From Dipteris shenzhenensis (lineage: Eukaryota > Polypodiophyta > Polypodiopsida > Gleicheniales): a DNA stretch of 64,000 bases. Below are positions 48,301 through 60,792 of the stretch, piece after piece. Within the stretch, counting starts at the first letter, position 1. Each line of letters opens with the position of its first letter. Under the pieces are notes generated by a model. That model had not been told where the DNA came from. It saw nothing but the letters and a program-made list of their open reading frames with translations, and did no database searches. The stretch lies in NCBI GenBank assembly GCA_047967505.1, contig CM106540.1, one strand, 5' to 3'. The position numbers and the translations under genes were made by a program.

Positions 48301-51300
48301 TCTCCCTACTATGTCTGGGGCCAAGAGTAGAGAAGAACTGCTTGTTGACCCTACCTCCCTTCTGTGTCCAAAATGACTCTCTGGCATGAAAGGCATACTC
48401 TGCTCTCTGATCTAAGAGTGACTGCTGCTGAGCCCTTGCTGCAGCAAGGCGCTCCTAAATCCAAGCATCTGTAGGCCTCTTCTGCTCCTCCCTTTGGAGG
48501 GCAGTCAACTGCTAGCGGATACCTATCTCACGCCTGAGGATCTCACCCCTCTTGATACGAGCAACTGAAAGATAAAAGTCACTAATATCAGAGAGGGTTG
48601 CGGCTAAGTCTGAAGGAGAAAGCTGCCCACCCTACAAATGAGATACCCAGGTCCTCAACACTATCTCTGTAAGGCCCTCCTCTGCATAAAAGGTATTTGG
48701 AATCCTAACACTGGCAGAGCGGCGCCTCACGTGGGGATCTGAGACCATCAAAACCACTAGAAAATGATCCGAAGTAGACACCCCAACTTTAATGCAAACA
48801 GTACCACCTCTGTCAAGAGCCCAATCATCCACATAAAATGTGTCAATCCATGCATGTATAGGCATCTGCAATCTCCTGTTCGACCAAGAAAACAGGAGAG
48901 AATGTGGCTCAGTGTGAAAAGCATCATCATGCCAAGCATCCCTGCCACTGTAATGAAAAAGGAAGGCATCCCACGCTGCTCTCTCTAGGGAGTGAATGCC
49001 ACCTTTCCTACCACCCCTTTTGTCTGAGGGCATTTCAACCATGTTGAAATCGCCCCCTATAATCCAAGCATTTGCAATATGTGACCACGAGAGGAGGAGG
49101 CCAGATGGAAGATCCTACCGGACTTGGTAGCGGAGATAGCCCTCTCCTGCGAAAAATTCCTCCTATCAAGAGGAGGGAAGTCAACTGGGGAAAGCACACC
49201 CACATCTGCTGAGGGGGAAACTCTATCCACGGATGTCTGGAAGATGTGCTCCCCGAGCGTAGATGTTTGGAAGATGTACAAACTCCTCCTCAGCCAAGTC
49301 TGCCAAAATTGAAAATGAATTCCTGCGAAATACCTCTAGCGCAGGAGTGCGAAGGAGTATCTCTGGCGCAGGAGTGCAAAGGAGCCCTGTGAAAGGAGGA
49401 GTGGAACCAATAACCCCCTTACCTCTGTCAGGTGTAGATAGGCATGTAAGAGAAGAAGGGGGGTGCCGCTGCATGATCTCGGCATGAAACTGCATGACCT
49501 CAGCCATGATTTTGGCATTCCTTTCAAGTAAGGCACGGGTCTCTGCAGAAAGGTTCTCCCTAGGTGAGTGTTCCTGTATTTGAACAGGGACAGGAGCAGT
49601 CTCATCTGCACATGGAACCAGAACAGGAATGTCTCCTGCCTGAAGAGACGGGTCCACGGCCTCGTCAGTGGTAGCCTGAGGTACTGGCTCCCCAACTCTA
49701 ACAGGCACCCAACGGGCGACAACCAAAGCAGGACATGCTGATTGTCCTGTTCACGCTGTAGAAGTACCAGGACGAGAGGCTGATGGTCCTGGATGTGAAG
49801 CCGGTCTACCAGCGCGTGAAGCAGTAGGAACTAGTCGTGAGGAAGGTCCGGGTCAGGTGAAGCTATGAGGCGCACCCGTGGATCTTTTAGGTCTTTTCTT
49901 TTTCCTTGGGCAATCTCTGGCAAAGTGCCCAAGGGTCCTGCGAATCCTACACTGATCCTGTCTCCCTGCAATCTCGACTCTCTATCTGAAGGAGCCATTT
50001 GGACGCTGAAGCATAATGTGGTCATCCGAGATGTTAGGGTCAGAGACAATGACCCTAACATGCGGTACCCCATCGGACCTAACTGCCTCTGCTGCTGAAG
50101 TAGGCATCTCATGGAGAGGGGGAATCTCAGTAACCACTCCAAAGGCGGCTCCAATGGAATGTAGCAATCGATGGTACACTTGAGGAAGGCCTGGAAATTT
50201 GATAAAGAGTGGCGTCGTCCAGCTGTTTTCCTCGACAGGATCAAACCCCAATGAAAAAGGGGTCAGAAAAATCCTCCTAGAGCCCAGTGCTAACAGACAA
50301 GCCTGAAACAATGTACGTGCCACCTTCGAGGAGTCGAAAACAATCTGGAAGAAACCTCGCCCAAGTAGATGAACATCTGAGAAATGCCCTGCCAGGTCTC
50401 CAGGTAGAGCGGCGAGCATCCAGTCCCTGGACTGTAACCTAGAAGGGTGGGACCCATGGATGCGAGTAAAGAGTGAAGTCGAGCTCTCCTACTCTGTATC
50501 TTTTTTGAGCTGCTGCAACTCGTCTTTTGAGAAAATCTTGGTTTTTGCGGCCGGTGGAAGTGGGCAAGGATTGGCTGAAGGCTAAGCCATCGTCAATCAA
50601 GGTGGAAAGGTGGACGCGAACACAGTTGAACTCCGTCCGACTAAAATGCTACAAGGAAGAAGAAGGAGAAGGGTGAAGGGAGGAGACAGGAAGGGGAGAG
50701 AGTTGAGGTAGGTAGGGAGAGGCTGAGGGGAGGAGAAGAGATAAAGGAGGGTGGAGGGGTGAGGATAGGGACAGGGGAAAGGAGGTGGAAGAGGGGCTGA
50801 AGGGCGAGGGTAGAGGAGAAAGAAAGAAAGAAAGAAGGTTTATTAAAGTCTTCAAAAGACCGATGGGTCTATGAGACTGTAAAAATCCTGATACAAGAAG
50901 TTGTGGTAGTGGAGCTACTAAACGAGTGTCCATACCAATGCAAAATGCAAAAATGCAGAATGGCAGTACTAAGTCCTAAGTACAACATAGTCATGTTGAT
51001 GGTCGACTATATATCAATCTCAGCATCGTCATCAATATCATCATCATTATCGGCAGCAACACGATATAAGGATGGATGAGGTAGTGGAGGCATGAAGTCG
51101 GCAATAGAGTGCTGTCGGCCACTCAGAGGTGCGGTCCTGGCACATCTCCTGGTCGTAGCTCTGCATCTGACCAGGGCTACTGTGACCCCCGTCGGTCGGC
51201 GGGCTCCGACTCTAAACAAGGAGGGGATGTCCCCCAGCGTGATCTGTGTGTCAACCCTTTGTCTGAGTTGTCGGGTCACATGCTCCGAGTCACGATCATG

Positions 51301-54300
51301 TCGAGGCCTCGTCTCATGGGGGTCCATGTGATCTAGCTGAAAGAACTCCGTGGTAGAGCTCTGAGAGGGATCAAAAGGAGGAAGAAGTTTACTCCTGTCT
51401 CCGTGCTCGGAGTATCCTCTCACGGTGTCTAAGTGCCTCATGAATGAAACCTGCCAAACACCGCTGGTCTGGGTAGGAGAGAAAAAAGGCCAAAATCCCA
51501 TACTATCCCTCAAGAGGTAGTGGAAATGCCCTCGGATCTCATAGTACACAAGACACCTGAAGATGAAATGCTCCTCTGTCTCAACCTCCTGCATGTCACA
51601 CAGTGTGCATATGTGCCTCTCCCTGGGTAGTCGCTCTGCTCTGCTGCTCTTGATGCGAAGTCTGTGTGAAGAGACCCGGAACTGCCCAAGAGAGATCCTC
51701 AGCGAGTGGGGTAGGTGAATCTGCATGTATCTTGGTGGGTCAATGAAGCCCTCCGCTGTAATATGTAAGAAGTGATCTCTGTAGAAGCTAAGCTTCACTG
51801 GGAGTTCACTCGGTCCCAACCAACCAGGTCCAAAATGTGTGTAGCTGTAGTAGATCCTCACGGATAACTTGGTTGACCTCGTGTGATAAGAGGGGAGAAA
51901 ACGGAGCATCCATGTTGTACTGAAAGGGAGGTAGTCTATCCATGTGGAGCCCCGATCGCTCAAACCATCTCTCTGTACGTGCATACCAGCACCTCTGGTC
52001 TCCTCCTGCTGCAAGTGTCATAGAAGAGGATAGAGCTATCCATGGTAGCTTGCTACGTCTCGAGGTATAATCCCCATATTCCCTAACTCGGTACAGATAC
52101 GTGATGACCTGAAATGCAGCATCTAGTTGTAAAGGGGGTGACCCAAACTCAGCCTGAATGATCTGGTGAGGAACGGATGACTTACCACGAATCATCTGTG
52201 ATAACATGAGAACATGTAGCCGCTCCACACGGGCCCACTCTGTATCCGACAAGTCTGGCCCCCAACAAGGGCTACCGTACATCCCCGCTGGACGAACTAA
52301 GAAGTCAAAAAACAACCCCTTGGTACGTGGATGCTGAAAGTGCGAGCGGAAGCACTGCCTCTCTAGTCTGGCCAATGAGGCATACCCTCTACTCAAGCGT
52401 GCCTGCATTGTGGGTCTCATAGTGAAGCTGGGTCCGGAGAAGATAACCCCAAGATAAGTGTATGATGAAACTATCTCAATAGATGACCCCGCAAATGTGA
52501 ACTGCTTCTGACGCATGATGGCTCGAGATATATTGAAGATCATGACCTTGGTTTTACCCAGGTTGACCTTCAAATCATGAGACTCACAAAAGGACTGTAG
52601 TGCGTCTAGGTGTCTCTGAAGCCCCTCTGCTAAGAAAGACAAGAGAGCCACGTCATCTACGTAGAGCAAAATATGGATCAGCATGCCCGCAAGAGAGCAA
52701 CCTACACCCCCCTGTGTTTGCATCACTGTCTCAAGCTCGTCAATGTAGAGGCCAAACAAGGTAGGCAACAAAGGACACCCTTGTTTGACCCCGATGGTAC
52801 TCATGATCTCGTTTGTCCACCCGGGTCCTGCCTGAACTCTGCCTGAAACTCTCTCGTAAAGTGCCATGACAGCCCAAATGATCTCCTGGTCATAACCCAA
52901 GTCCTGTAGGTACCATATGAGGCGGGATCTCGGAACCATGTCAAATGCCTTGTAGAAATCCACAAAACAACAATAAACCCTCTGCTTTCGTGACCTCATC
53001 CCCTCGATGATACATCTGAGCGTGAGAATGTGGTCCATGGTTCCATGATCACGTCGGAATCCGGCCTGTCCTGCTGCTCTAAGTCCTCGGCACTCTGCAA
53101 GTCTGATAACCTTGGAGTCAAGTACTAATGCATAGATCTTGGACATGACATGTCCAATCATAATTGTCCTGTAGTTCTCCAGGCTCATGGGATCCCCTGC
53201 CTTGTCGATGGGTGAGATAGTGTTAATGGTCCAAGTGTGTGGAAATCCCAAACGCTTTGCTAAGATCAAGGCTAGGAGGTTAATCCCATATGCAATGAAC
53301 TCAGTGCATAGCCCCTCATGATCCTTCGCTTGGCCATTATGAAGTTTCATTACGGCATCCTTTACCCCTCCTCTAGTGAAGAGGGTGTAGGATGTGGGAC
53401 GAGGCATGTGTGAGAGGTTAGGTACTAGCTGATTTGGGATGTCATAAAGTGTGCGTGCATAATCAAACCAGATTTGAGTGTCAGTGAGTGGCAGAGGGGA
53501 CCGTCCTTCTAGAAATCTCCGCCAGAAGTCCTTAGAGTTGTTACTAAACAAAATGTTCAGTAGCTCCTCCTCATTCTGACGAACGAAGTCTAGTTTCTTC
53601 CTCCGTACTAGTCTACGGTATTCAAATAGTGTATCTAGTGCGCTCGGAAGACTATTTTTGGTTTCGAATCTGAGTTGACGGCATAAAGCCTTACACTCAT
53701 CATCGTACCAGCTATTACAAGGTACGGTTCCAGCCCTCTCGTACCACTGTCCACTTCTCCTCCTTCCGGGCCTAATCCCGCTGCTGCAGCAACGAGCGCC
53801 TCGGAGATTTTCTTTTCACCTCAACCTTACAAGTGTCTTTGAGACCTCTCATGAAACCCCTCCTCAACCTATAGAGGTGTGAGGTCCTCATCCATAGAGA
53901 TCGCTGGCTGATCTTGAAGGATTGACCTACATCGTAGAGCTGAAAGTCATGCCTGAGTGTCATGGAACTGTATGATCAGGGGTTGCTCTCGGTTGGGATC
54001 TCTCCCTACCCGCCACGCCCTCTCTATCCTGTGCTCAACCACACCCAGGGTAGCGGCCACATGCTGGCTCTCTACTGCTGCTCCATGAGGGTAGCCGAAA
54101 CAGTTACCCTTGCGAGTTCCCGTTTGGCCATGTCAACCCATCTGGAAGTCTCCTCAATAGCAGATTGCATGCTTGCAATTTGTGCCTCGACCACCGGGGT
54201 ACTCTCTGAGACAGTGTGTATGGTTGTGACCTCCTATCGGAGCTGCATGATATCCTGTCTGAGTCCCTGAATAAGACCCGCCTGCTCCGAATGGCCCTAG

Positions 54301-57300
54301 CTTGCTCCTGTATGATGCGGCTCTGCTCCTGGTTGAAGCGGACCTGCTCCCGTGCGAAGCGAGTCAGCTCCATCTCACACTCACGGAAACTATGTATCTC
54401 CATGAGCAAGGTCTCACGGGCCTCTGGTGTATCAGCCCACCCATGTCCATGCTGAAACTGTGGTGACTGTGGCATGAAAGTGTGGAACTCGGTCCGAAAA
54501 CTGGACGGTGGCTGGGTGAACTGGCTGAGGAACGGAGATGACAGTGGAATGGATGACACAGTCCCAACAGGGTGTGGGAGCGTGGGCTGATTGAGAGGGA
54601 GAGGGGAGAGTGAAGTGTAATGCGGAACAATGTATGACACCTCCGAAGTAGGGGTCATAAGCCGTGCGAGAGCGGTAACAGGAGAGGAGGGGAAGGGAAC
54701 AACAACCGGCGCCATGGGCATGAGTATGTCATTGATTGTAGATGTAGAGGGAGCTGAGCCTCGAACTGGAGCTGAGCCTGAAGCGGGGGCTGAAGTCCAA
54801 GTAGAGATAGAGATAGAGGGAGCTGAGGCTGGAGCTGAAACCGAAACTGAAACTGTAGCGGGAGCTGAGGTTGAGGTAGAGATGGAGGCTAAAGAAGCTG
54901 AGGCGGGTCCTGCCTTTGCCTTGCTGTCTACCCCGAGTCCACTTCGGTTGTAACGTGTGTTCACATCCTCCAATTTCAGTTGTGGCGTTTGCTTTCTTTT
55001 GTTGTTGTTGTCGTCTTTCTTGGCTTTGTCCCCCATTTCTCTTGGACCTTTTTTTTATTTTTTTTGGTGTGGGTGCACGTCTTAGTGTTCGACCAGGAGT
55101 GGGAGCACCGGCTCCCCCCCCATAATGGGAGGCACATCCAGTGTGAGGTGGTGGCGAGGCGGGGTGGAAGCCTGAGGTGGAGAGGCAGCCAGGAGGTGGA
55201 GAAGGAGATGCTAAGATGGCGAGGAGGGTTTTTTTTTTTTAATGTAAAAAAAAAAGGGGGCGGTAGGTGGCGAAGGTGGCGAGGGGCTGAAGCGGGAGCG
55301 GGAGGAGCACAGAGGGGGGTGGCTAGGTAGGCTAAGCGTAGGGAGGGGGGTAGGGGGCGTAGGGCGTAGGCATAGGAGTAGGCGTAGGATGAGTGTAGGG
55401 CGTAGGCATAGGGGGCGTAGGAGTAGGTGTAGGATGAGCGTAGGGGGCGTAGGGGTAGGCTGAGCGAAGGGGTAGGCTGAGCGGGGTGCGTAGAGCGTAG
55501 GCTGAGCGGGGTATGAGTGTAGCTGAGCGTAGGGAGGGGGTGGCTAGGTAGGCTGAGCGTAGGGAGCGTAGGGGGCGTAGGGAGAGGCTGAGCGTAAGGA
55601 AGGGGCAAAGCGTAGAGGAGAGGGTAGGCGGGGGTGAGAGAGGGGGCTGTAGAGGGCGGAGTAGAGGGGGGCTAGGAGCGGGGGTAGGGGCTGAGAGTAG
55701 AGGTGGGGATAGGGGCGGGGAAGGGGCAGGGGTAGGGCGGAAGTAGAGGCGGGGGTAGGGGCTGAGAGAGGGGGCTGTGGAGAGGCGGGGGTAGGGGCAA
55801 GGGGGGGGGGGGGGGGGGAAGGTGCAGGGATAGGGGTGGGGAAAGGGGGCGGGGAAGGGAAGGTAGGGAGGGGGCTGAGGAGAGAGGGGCGGGGAAGTGA
55901 GGCAGAGGGCAGCGGGGAAGGGAGGCAGAGGGCAGCACCGAAGGCGGGGAGGAGCAGCAGCTCTCGTCAGAGAGTCTTGTTTGCATCTGCTCTATCTTAT
56001 ACTAGGATCTTCTCGTGATGTATTTTTCCACATCCTATTTTGGGATAGTGATTCTGTAATATAAAGCAACAAATTTTCTCACCAAAAAAACAAGTGTGTG
56101 TTCATACATGTCTATTACATACATACAAACACACATGCGAGTACAAAGAGTGAGTGTGCACATGGAAGTGTGAAAAAACAGCAAGGGAAGTACATTTTGG
56201 GGATAAGAGGAGCTGTTCACAAGTTCTGATAATACCTAAACAATGCACCTTACCGCTAGGTTAGTGACAGTCTCGTAAAATTCAGAAACTAGGAATCTAC
56301 TTGAAGCTACAATTTTTCATCCTGCTAAAACAAAGATTTTGGATCATATCAGGTAACATTCCATTTAACTCAACCAACACGTACAACAATCGTACACTTT
56401 GTGGCCTTTCATTCAAGGTCTTCCTATTATCTTGTAACTCTAAATTTTGTTATATATATGAAATTGCTTGTCTCTAGAGGATTCACGCAACTTTTAAAAA
56501 ATAAAACGAGAGATTATTAAATGCAATTACTGTGGTAATTGAGAACAAATCAAAGCAAGAACTGGGAACGACCTCAGTGAGCATTTTGTTACCACTGCCT
56601 GTTCTGCTTCTACTTCTACTTCCTCTGGCTCTTCCTCTTGTGCTGTCTCTTTCTCTTCCTTCAGTTCTTCCGTTTCTCATATACTTTGATTTCCCAAAAG
56701 ATGTATTTTCCTATTCAGTCACAGATCGAGTGTCCAATTAGGATGAATTTTATGCAAAGAAGGCACAGAAACATCATGCAAGGACTAGGCAGTTGTGTTT
56801 CACCTTGATGAATCTCCTGTATTGAGTCTCAGAGACAGGGAGAGGCAGAAGAGGTTGCATTGATGGCGGAAGTGCATCTGAGACTTTAGGTTGTAAAATA
56901 TTTTCTGTAGCCAAAGTATTTTGCTTCAGTTCTTCTGTTAATTGTTTCCCAGGAGCACAGACTGAAATAGGAAGCTGCTGTTGGATGGAGCACGCCTGTG
57001 GAGAATCGGAAAATCTACTTGTATTTATTGCTGAAATTTGCTTAGACTTCAAGCACTGTGCTTGAGAATGAGTGAGTAAAGGACTAAAAAGTATTTGCGA
57101 AGGTGCGGGCAAGACAGTGTGCTTGTCCAGTTGTATATCTGGAGAAAACGTTGTAGTTGGCAATGGATATCCAATCATTCTTGAAAATGGCAAAGGACGA
57201 TCCCACGACCAGCTTGTGCCACCTTGTGAAAGATTGGAAGGAAACATTGCATCAATAATAGGGCCATCTGGATCATGTACACTATCGTTACTTGAGCCGG

Positions 57301-60300
57301 AAGCAGACTGTTACAAAGCCACCCCCAAAAACAACAGCATACTTAGTAGTCAACTCCTTAATAAGTTAAATGGCACAATTAACGTCAATCACACAGTACT
57401 ATCAGTACTATCACTTTCCCCTCCTAGCTCTACGAGTCACAACCCATTTTTGTTAGGTCCCGACTCTTCTCACTTCAGCTGTGAAAAGTAGAAGAAGTCA
57501 GCAGGGAGGTCAGAGGTATTTTATATCTGTGTGAATTGAAAATATCTTCTTTACTGGCATCAGACCTTCAAGTAAGCTTCTTTTTCGGATGTAAAAACAG
57601 TAAACAAATGTTTAAAATGTGAGAAACAATTATGCTTGCCATATACATCAATGTCATTGAAAACACTTTATTGAGCCTTGCAAATATGTGAATTTCCAGA
57701 TCTCAGGTACCTTCAAGTACGTGCAATTATTTATGGATCTCAGATATTTTTGAATATGTGCCTGATTCGAAAAAATATTGGTAACATATTCCTCTTTGTT
57801 TAATTTTTTATTATCTTTCTTTCTCGAGAAAAAGGAGCTTAGATTATGTTTTGTAGGTGCAGTAGCGAGAGGTGAGTGCCACAAGTATGTAGGAGAGCAA
57901 AGAACTCAGTTGTCTTTGGTAAAAAATGAAAGTACATGCACTAAGAACTTTCTTGGCTGCATTAACAGTGGGGATTCCTTTTGTTTCATGAATGAAGCCT
58001 TTTTAAAACTTCAAAACATGAGCTTCCTAGTACCCTAGCCGCTCGTACTGCTAGGTGGAGAGAAAAACGTCAATCCAAGACCTCTCAAAAAATTAGCTTG
58101 AAAGGTGGGAGATGATCCCAAAAAACCCTCACTACAACAATAGGGGTGCGTGAGTAATCTCCATCCCAAAAACCCCTCACAAAACCCCGCTCTCAATCCA
58201 CAAACTTTTTCCCACATACAAAACCCTCTATCAGATAGAAGAGTGTGACGGATTGCCCCGAACGCAGCAAAGGGGAACCAGCCTTTTGGAAACAGCAACC
58301 TGCCGTCCTCCCACATTAGACCTGCAGGAGCAACAAGGGGTACTCAAATCAGAAAAACCCAGAAAGAAGGAGAAGATGCTGCCATTGACGAGGGCACCAC
58401 CAAATAACCGGAAAGGGAGCAAGCATGAAGCCACCAAGAACCTCCAATGTGTTATGGGGAGTGGTAAAAACACAACCATTGTCACATCAGGAGCGATTGG
58501 AAAAGGAAAAAGGGAGGAACAACTTCTAGGAAAAAGGCTACAGGGGAGAGGAGGAGGAGGAGAGCGGGAGGGCCGGCGGTCGTCATTGTCACTTGCCCAA
58601 TCAAAGTCTGTATATTGTGCTGTATATATTTTTTCATGTTAAGATGTTACATTGGGACACTTCATGAATTGAGAAAGCAACCTAGTGGCACATGCCATGT
58701 CATGCCTAGTAGAGCATAGATAAATGAGACTTCCCACCAACTGCCTGTAAAGAGTGCCATCAAATTTTTTTGCATCATCAATTTTGCAAGTTCGAGCCCC
58801 TTCTCCATAGGAGTGGAGTACCAGTCCTCCATTTTGAATTTCTGTAATGTACTCGAGGCATACTTAGATTGAGAAATGGAGATTCCTTCTTGATTTTGCC
58901 AAAATTCCAATCCTAAACAGTAATGTAGCAGACCAAGATCAGTCATCTCAAACTGAGAGAAAAGCATTTGTTTCACCACTGATTTTTTTTGCTCACCATT
59001 GCCTGTGAATATAGCATCATCCACTTACAAAATGAGGATGATAAAAACGCACTGTTCTTGTGGAACATATAAATTTGGCTCAGTGGGAATATTGCAAAAC
59101 TGCCTGGATAGTAAAAAAGTGTGTATCATCTGATACCAAGCCCGTGCGGCTTGCTTTAGACCATACAAGACATTCTTGAGCTTGCATGCTTTGCCATCTT
59201 GTCCACCAATAACAAAACCAGGTGGTTGCTTCACATACACCTCCTTTTTAAGGTCTTCATTAAAGAAAGCAGTCTTGTTCCCTCCGGGATGTTTCCTTCA
59301 CTCCTTTGAGAGCTGCTCATGCCTTTGTAGACACGTCTTGGGAGATTTTGGCTAGCATTGCAGCTTGGCATATTTGAAGAGCCAGGTGTACAGAGGCGAT
59401 GGAGGGTATTCAAGTTCACCCTTCCTAGGCTATGGCCAGTATTTGGACTGACACAGTACACACTCTGATGGCCATATGGGCAAGCATGCAGGGATCCTCC
59501 AGAGCAGTCACTGCCAGGAAAGTTACTTTTTTCAGAGCTTGGAGAGGATCTCCTTTCTTCTCTGAGTCTCCCTCAGGGTTGAGATGGCATTTTCAGCCTC
59601 CGCCTTGGTTTTTTATTAGCTCATTTTGAGCTGTTTTTTCCTCATGCATTGCATGATGTACTCCCGCATTTGAGCTTGCTCTTGCGGTTTTCATTCATAC
59701 TTAATGAAGTAATTTTCCTAGAAAAAAAAAAAAAAACAGTCTTTCCATCCATCGGGTACACTGACCATCTATGAATTGTAGGAAGAGAAACAATGCAATA
59801 CATTGTGATCATTTTAGCAACGGCAGCAACTGTTTGCTCATATAGCCTTGCGCTACAAGTCTTTCTTTATACTTTTCCACTTCGCTACAGGCATGGTATT
59901 TGACCTTGTACACCCATTTGGTGCCAAACATAGAGCTTCCCATTTTAAGCTTTATAAGATCCCAAGTGTCATTCTTCCAAATAGATCACATTTATGATTC
60001 CATTGCATCCATCCATAATGAATTGCTCATAGCATTTTTTAAACATGTAGGCTCTCATAGAGCTTGCATCATTATGCTCATTAGTGCAAAGTTGACCTGA
60101 TCTTTTTTTCTTTTTTTTTCAAAGAAAGGAACCTTCTATTAATGCTTGAAAAACCGCATACAAAACAGCAGCCCCAAAGGTGCTGAGACTGGAAAAAACC
60201 GAGAAAAGGCTGAAAGAAAAACCAGCTTGTTCCAGAGAAACCTAGCTCACTGCCTAGGGGATCTCTGGTATTGGGGCTAACAGCCAGGTGGGGGGACTAT

Positions 60301-60760
60301 ACAACCAGTGAATCCCTCGCGGAGTGAAATCCAAACCTTGCAGAATCGAGCATGTCTCGTGACAGTCGCCCTAGAGCCTGGGGTCCACGCTCCCAGGTGG
60401 AGCGGAGGGTGTAGATGATATCCTACCAGACATTAGCCACATTAGAAATCCCTTTTGCATTAAGAAAATAAGAGCGCCAGGGCTCCTGCAAGGCCAAGGG
60501 AGGAGAAAGAACCCGTGACCAGTGGATGCTCTCAGCTCGCAAAGAGTTACCCTGTAGAAAATCTCGTCCATTCCAGTGCAAATGTGAAAGAATATGCTTC
60601 CAATCCAGAAACGTCTGAGAAACCATAGGGCACCCTTTGATTTTTCCTTCAATGCAGCCCAAAAGAAAATACCACTGCGTGGGGTGCCAAAACAAACACA
60701 CACACACACACACACACATGTATCTATAGATACATTTATACATACATGCATACATATATG

Positions 60761-60792
<32 letters not shown>

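Larger units (their letters stand above)
47133..50809 (-). mobile_element. LINE-A5 (3'-truncated; leader split by LINE-B3)
   Basis: Minus strand: ORF1 pieces (50419-49223), headless EN and RT (49042-47185), ending within the ORF2 thumb region near 47143. The 5' side is a pyrimidine tract (50640-50809). LINE-B3 follows at once, and the tract appears to resume at 55621-55965, ending with gagctgctgctcctcccc as in A2. So LINE-B3 probably jumped into the leader of A5. The original 3' part is lost; LINE-A2's target duplication abuts the break. Confidence 0.75.
50819..55611 (-). mobile_element. LINE-B3 with (CTTT)n tail, endonuclease deleted
   Basis: Minus strand. The 3' end reads catagacccatcggtctttt, gaagactttaataaacc, then cttt repeats (50819-50838 on plus), not a poly(A). 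The 9-bp repeat gtagaggag at 50810-50818 and 55612-55620 may be its target duplication; the surrounding sequence is low in complexity, so this is tentative. Contains ORF1 (53850-55036) and ORF2 RT plus C-terminus (51007-53730), but no EN between them. 55340-55611 is a GGGCGTAG-type minisatellite in its leader. Confidence 0.78.

Noticed and set aside
54630-54953. Glu/Ala-rich plus-strand frame ([19 protein letters not shown])
   Set aside because: It is the antisense of the Ser/Ala/Pro-rich segment of LINE-B3 ORF1.
56532-56741. Leucine-rich plus frame with a chance 'YFDFPKD' like an FDF motif
   Set aside because: Wrong strand for DCP5 and no further family residues; the true FDF exon is at 24551-24339.
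58231-58485. Cys/Phe-rich minus frame that looked like a secreted or membrane protein
   Set aside because: No conserved motif, not supported by splice context, and next to copia-2.
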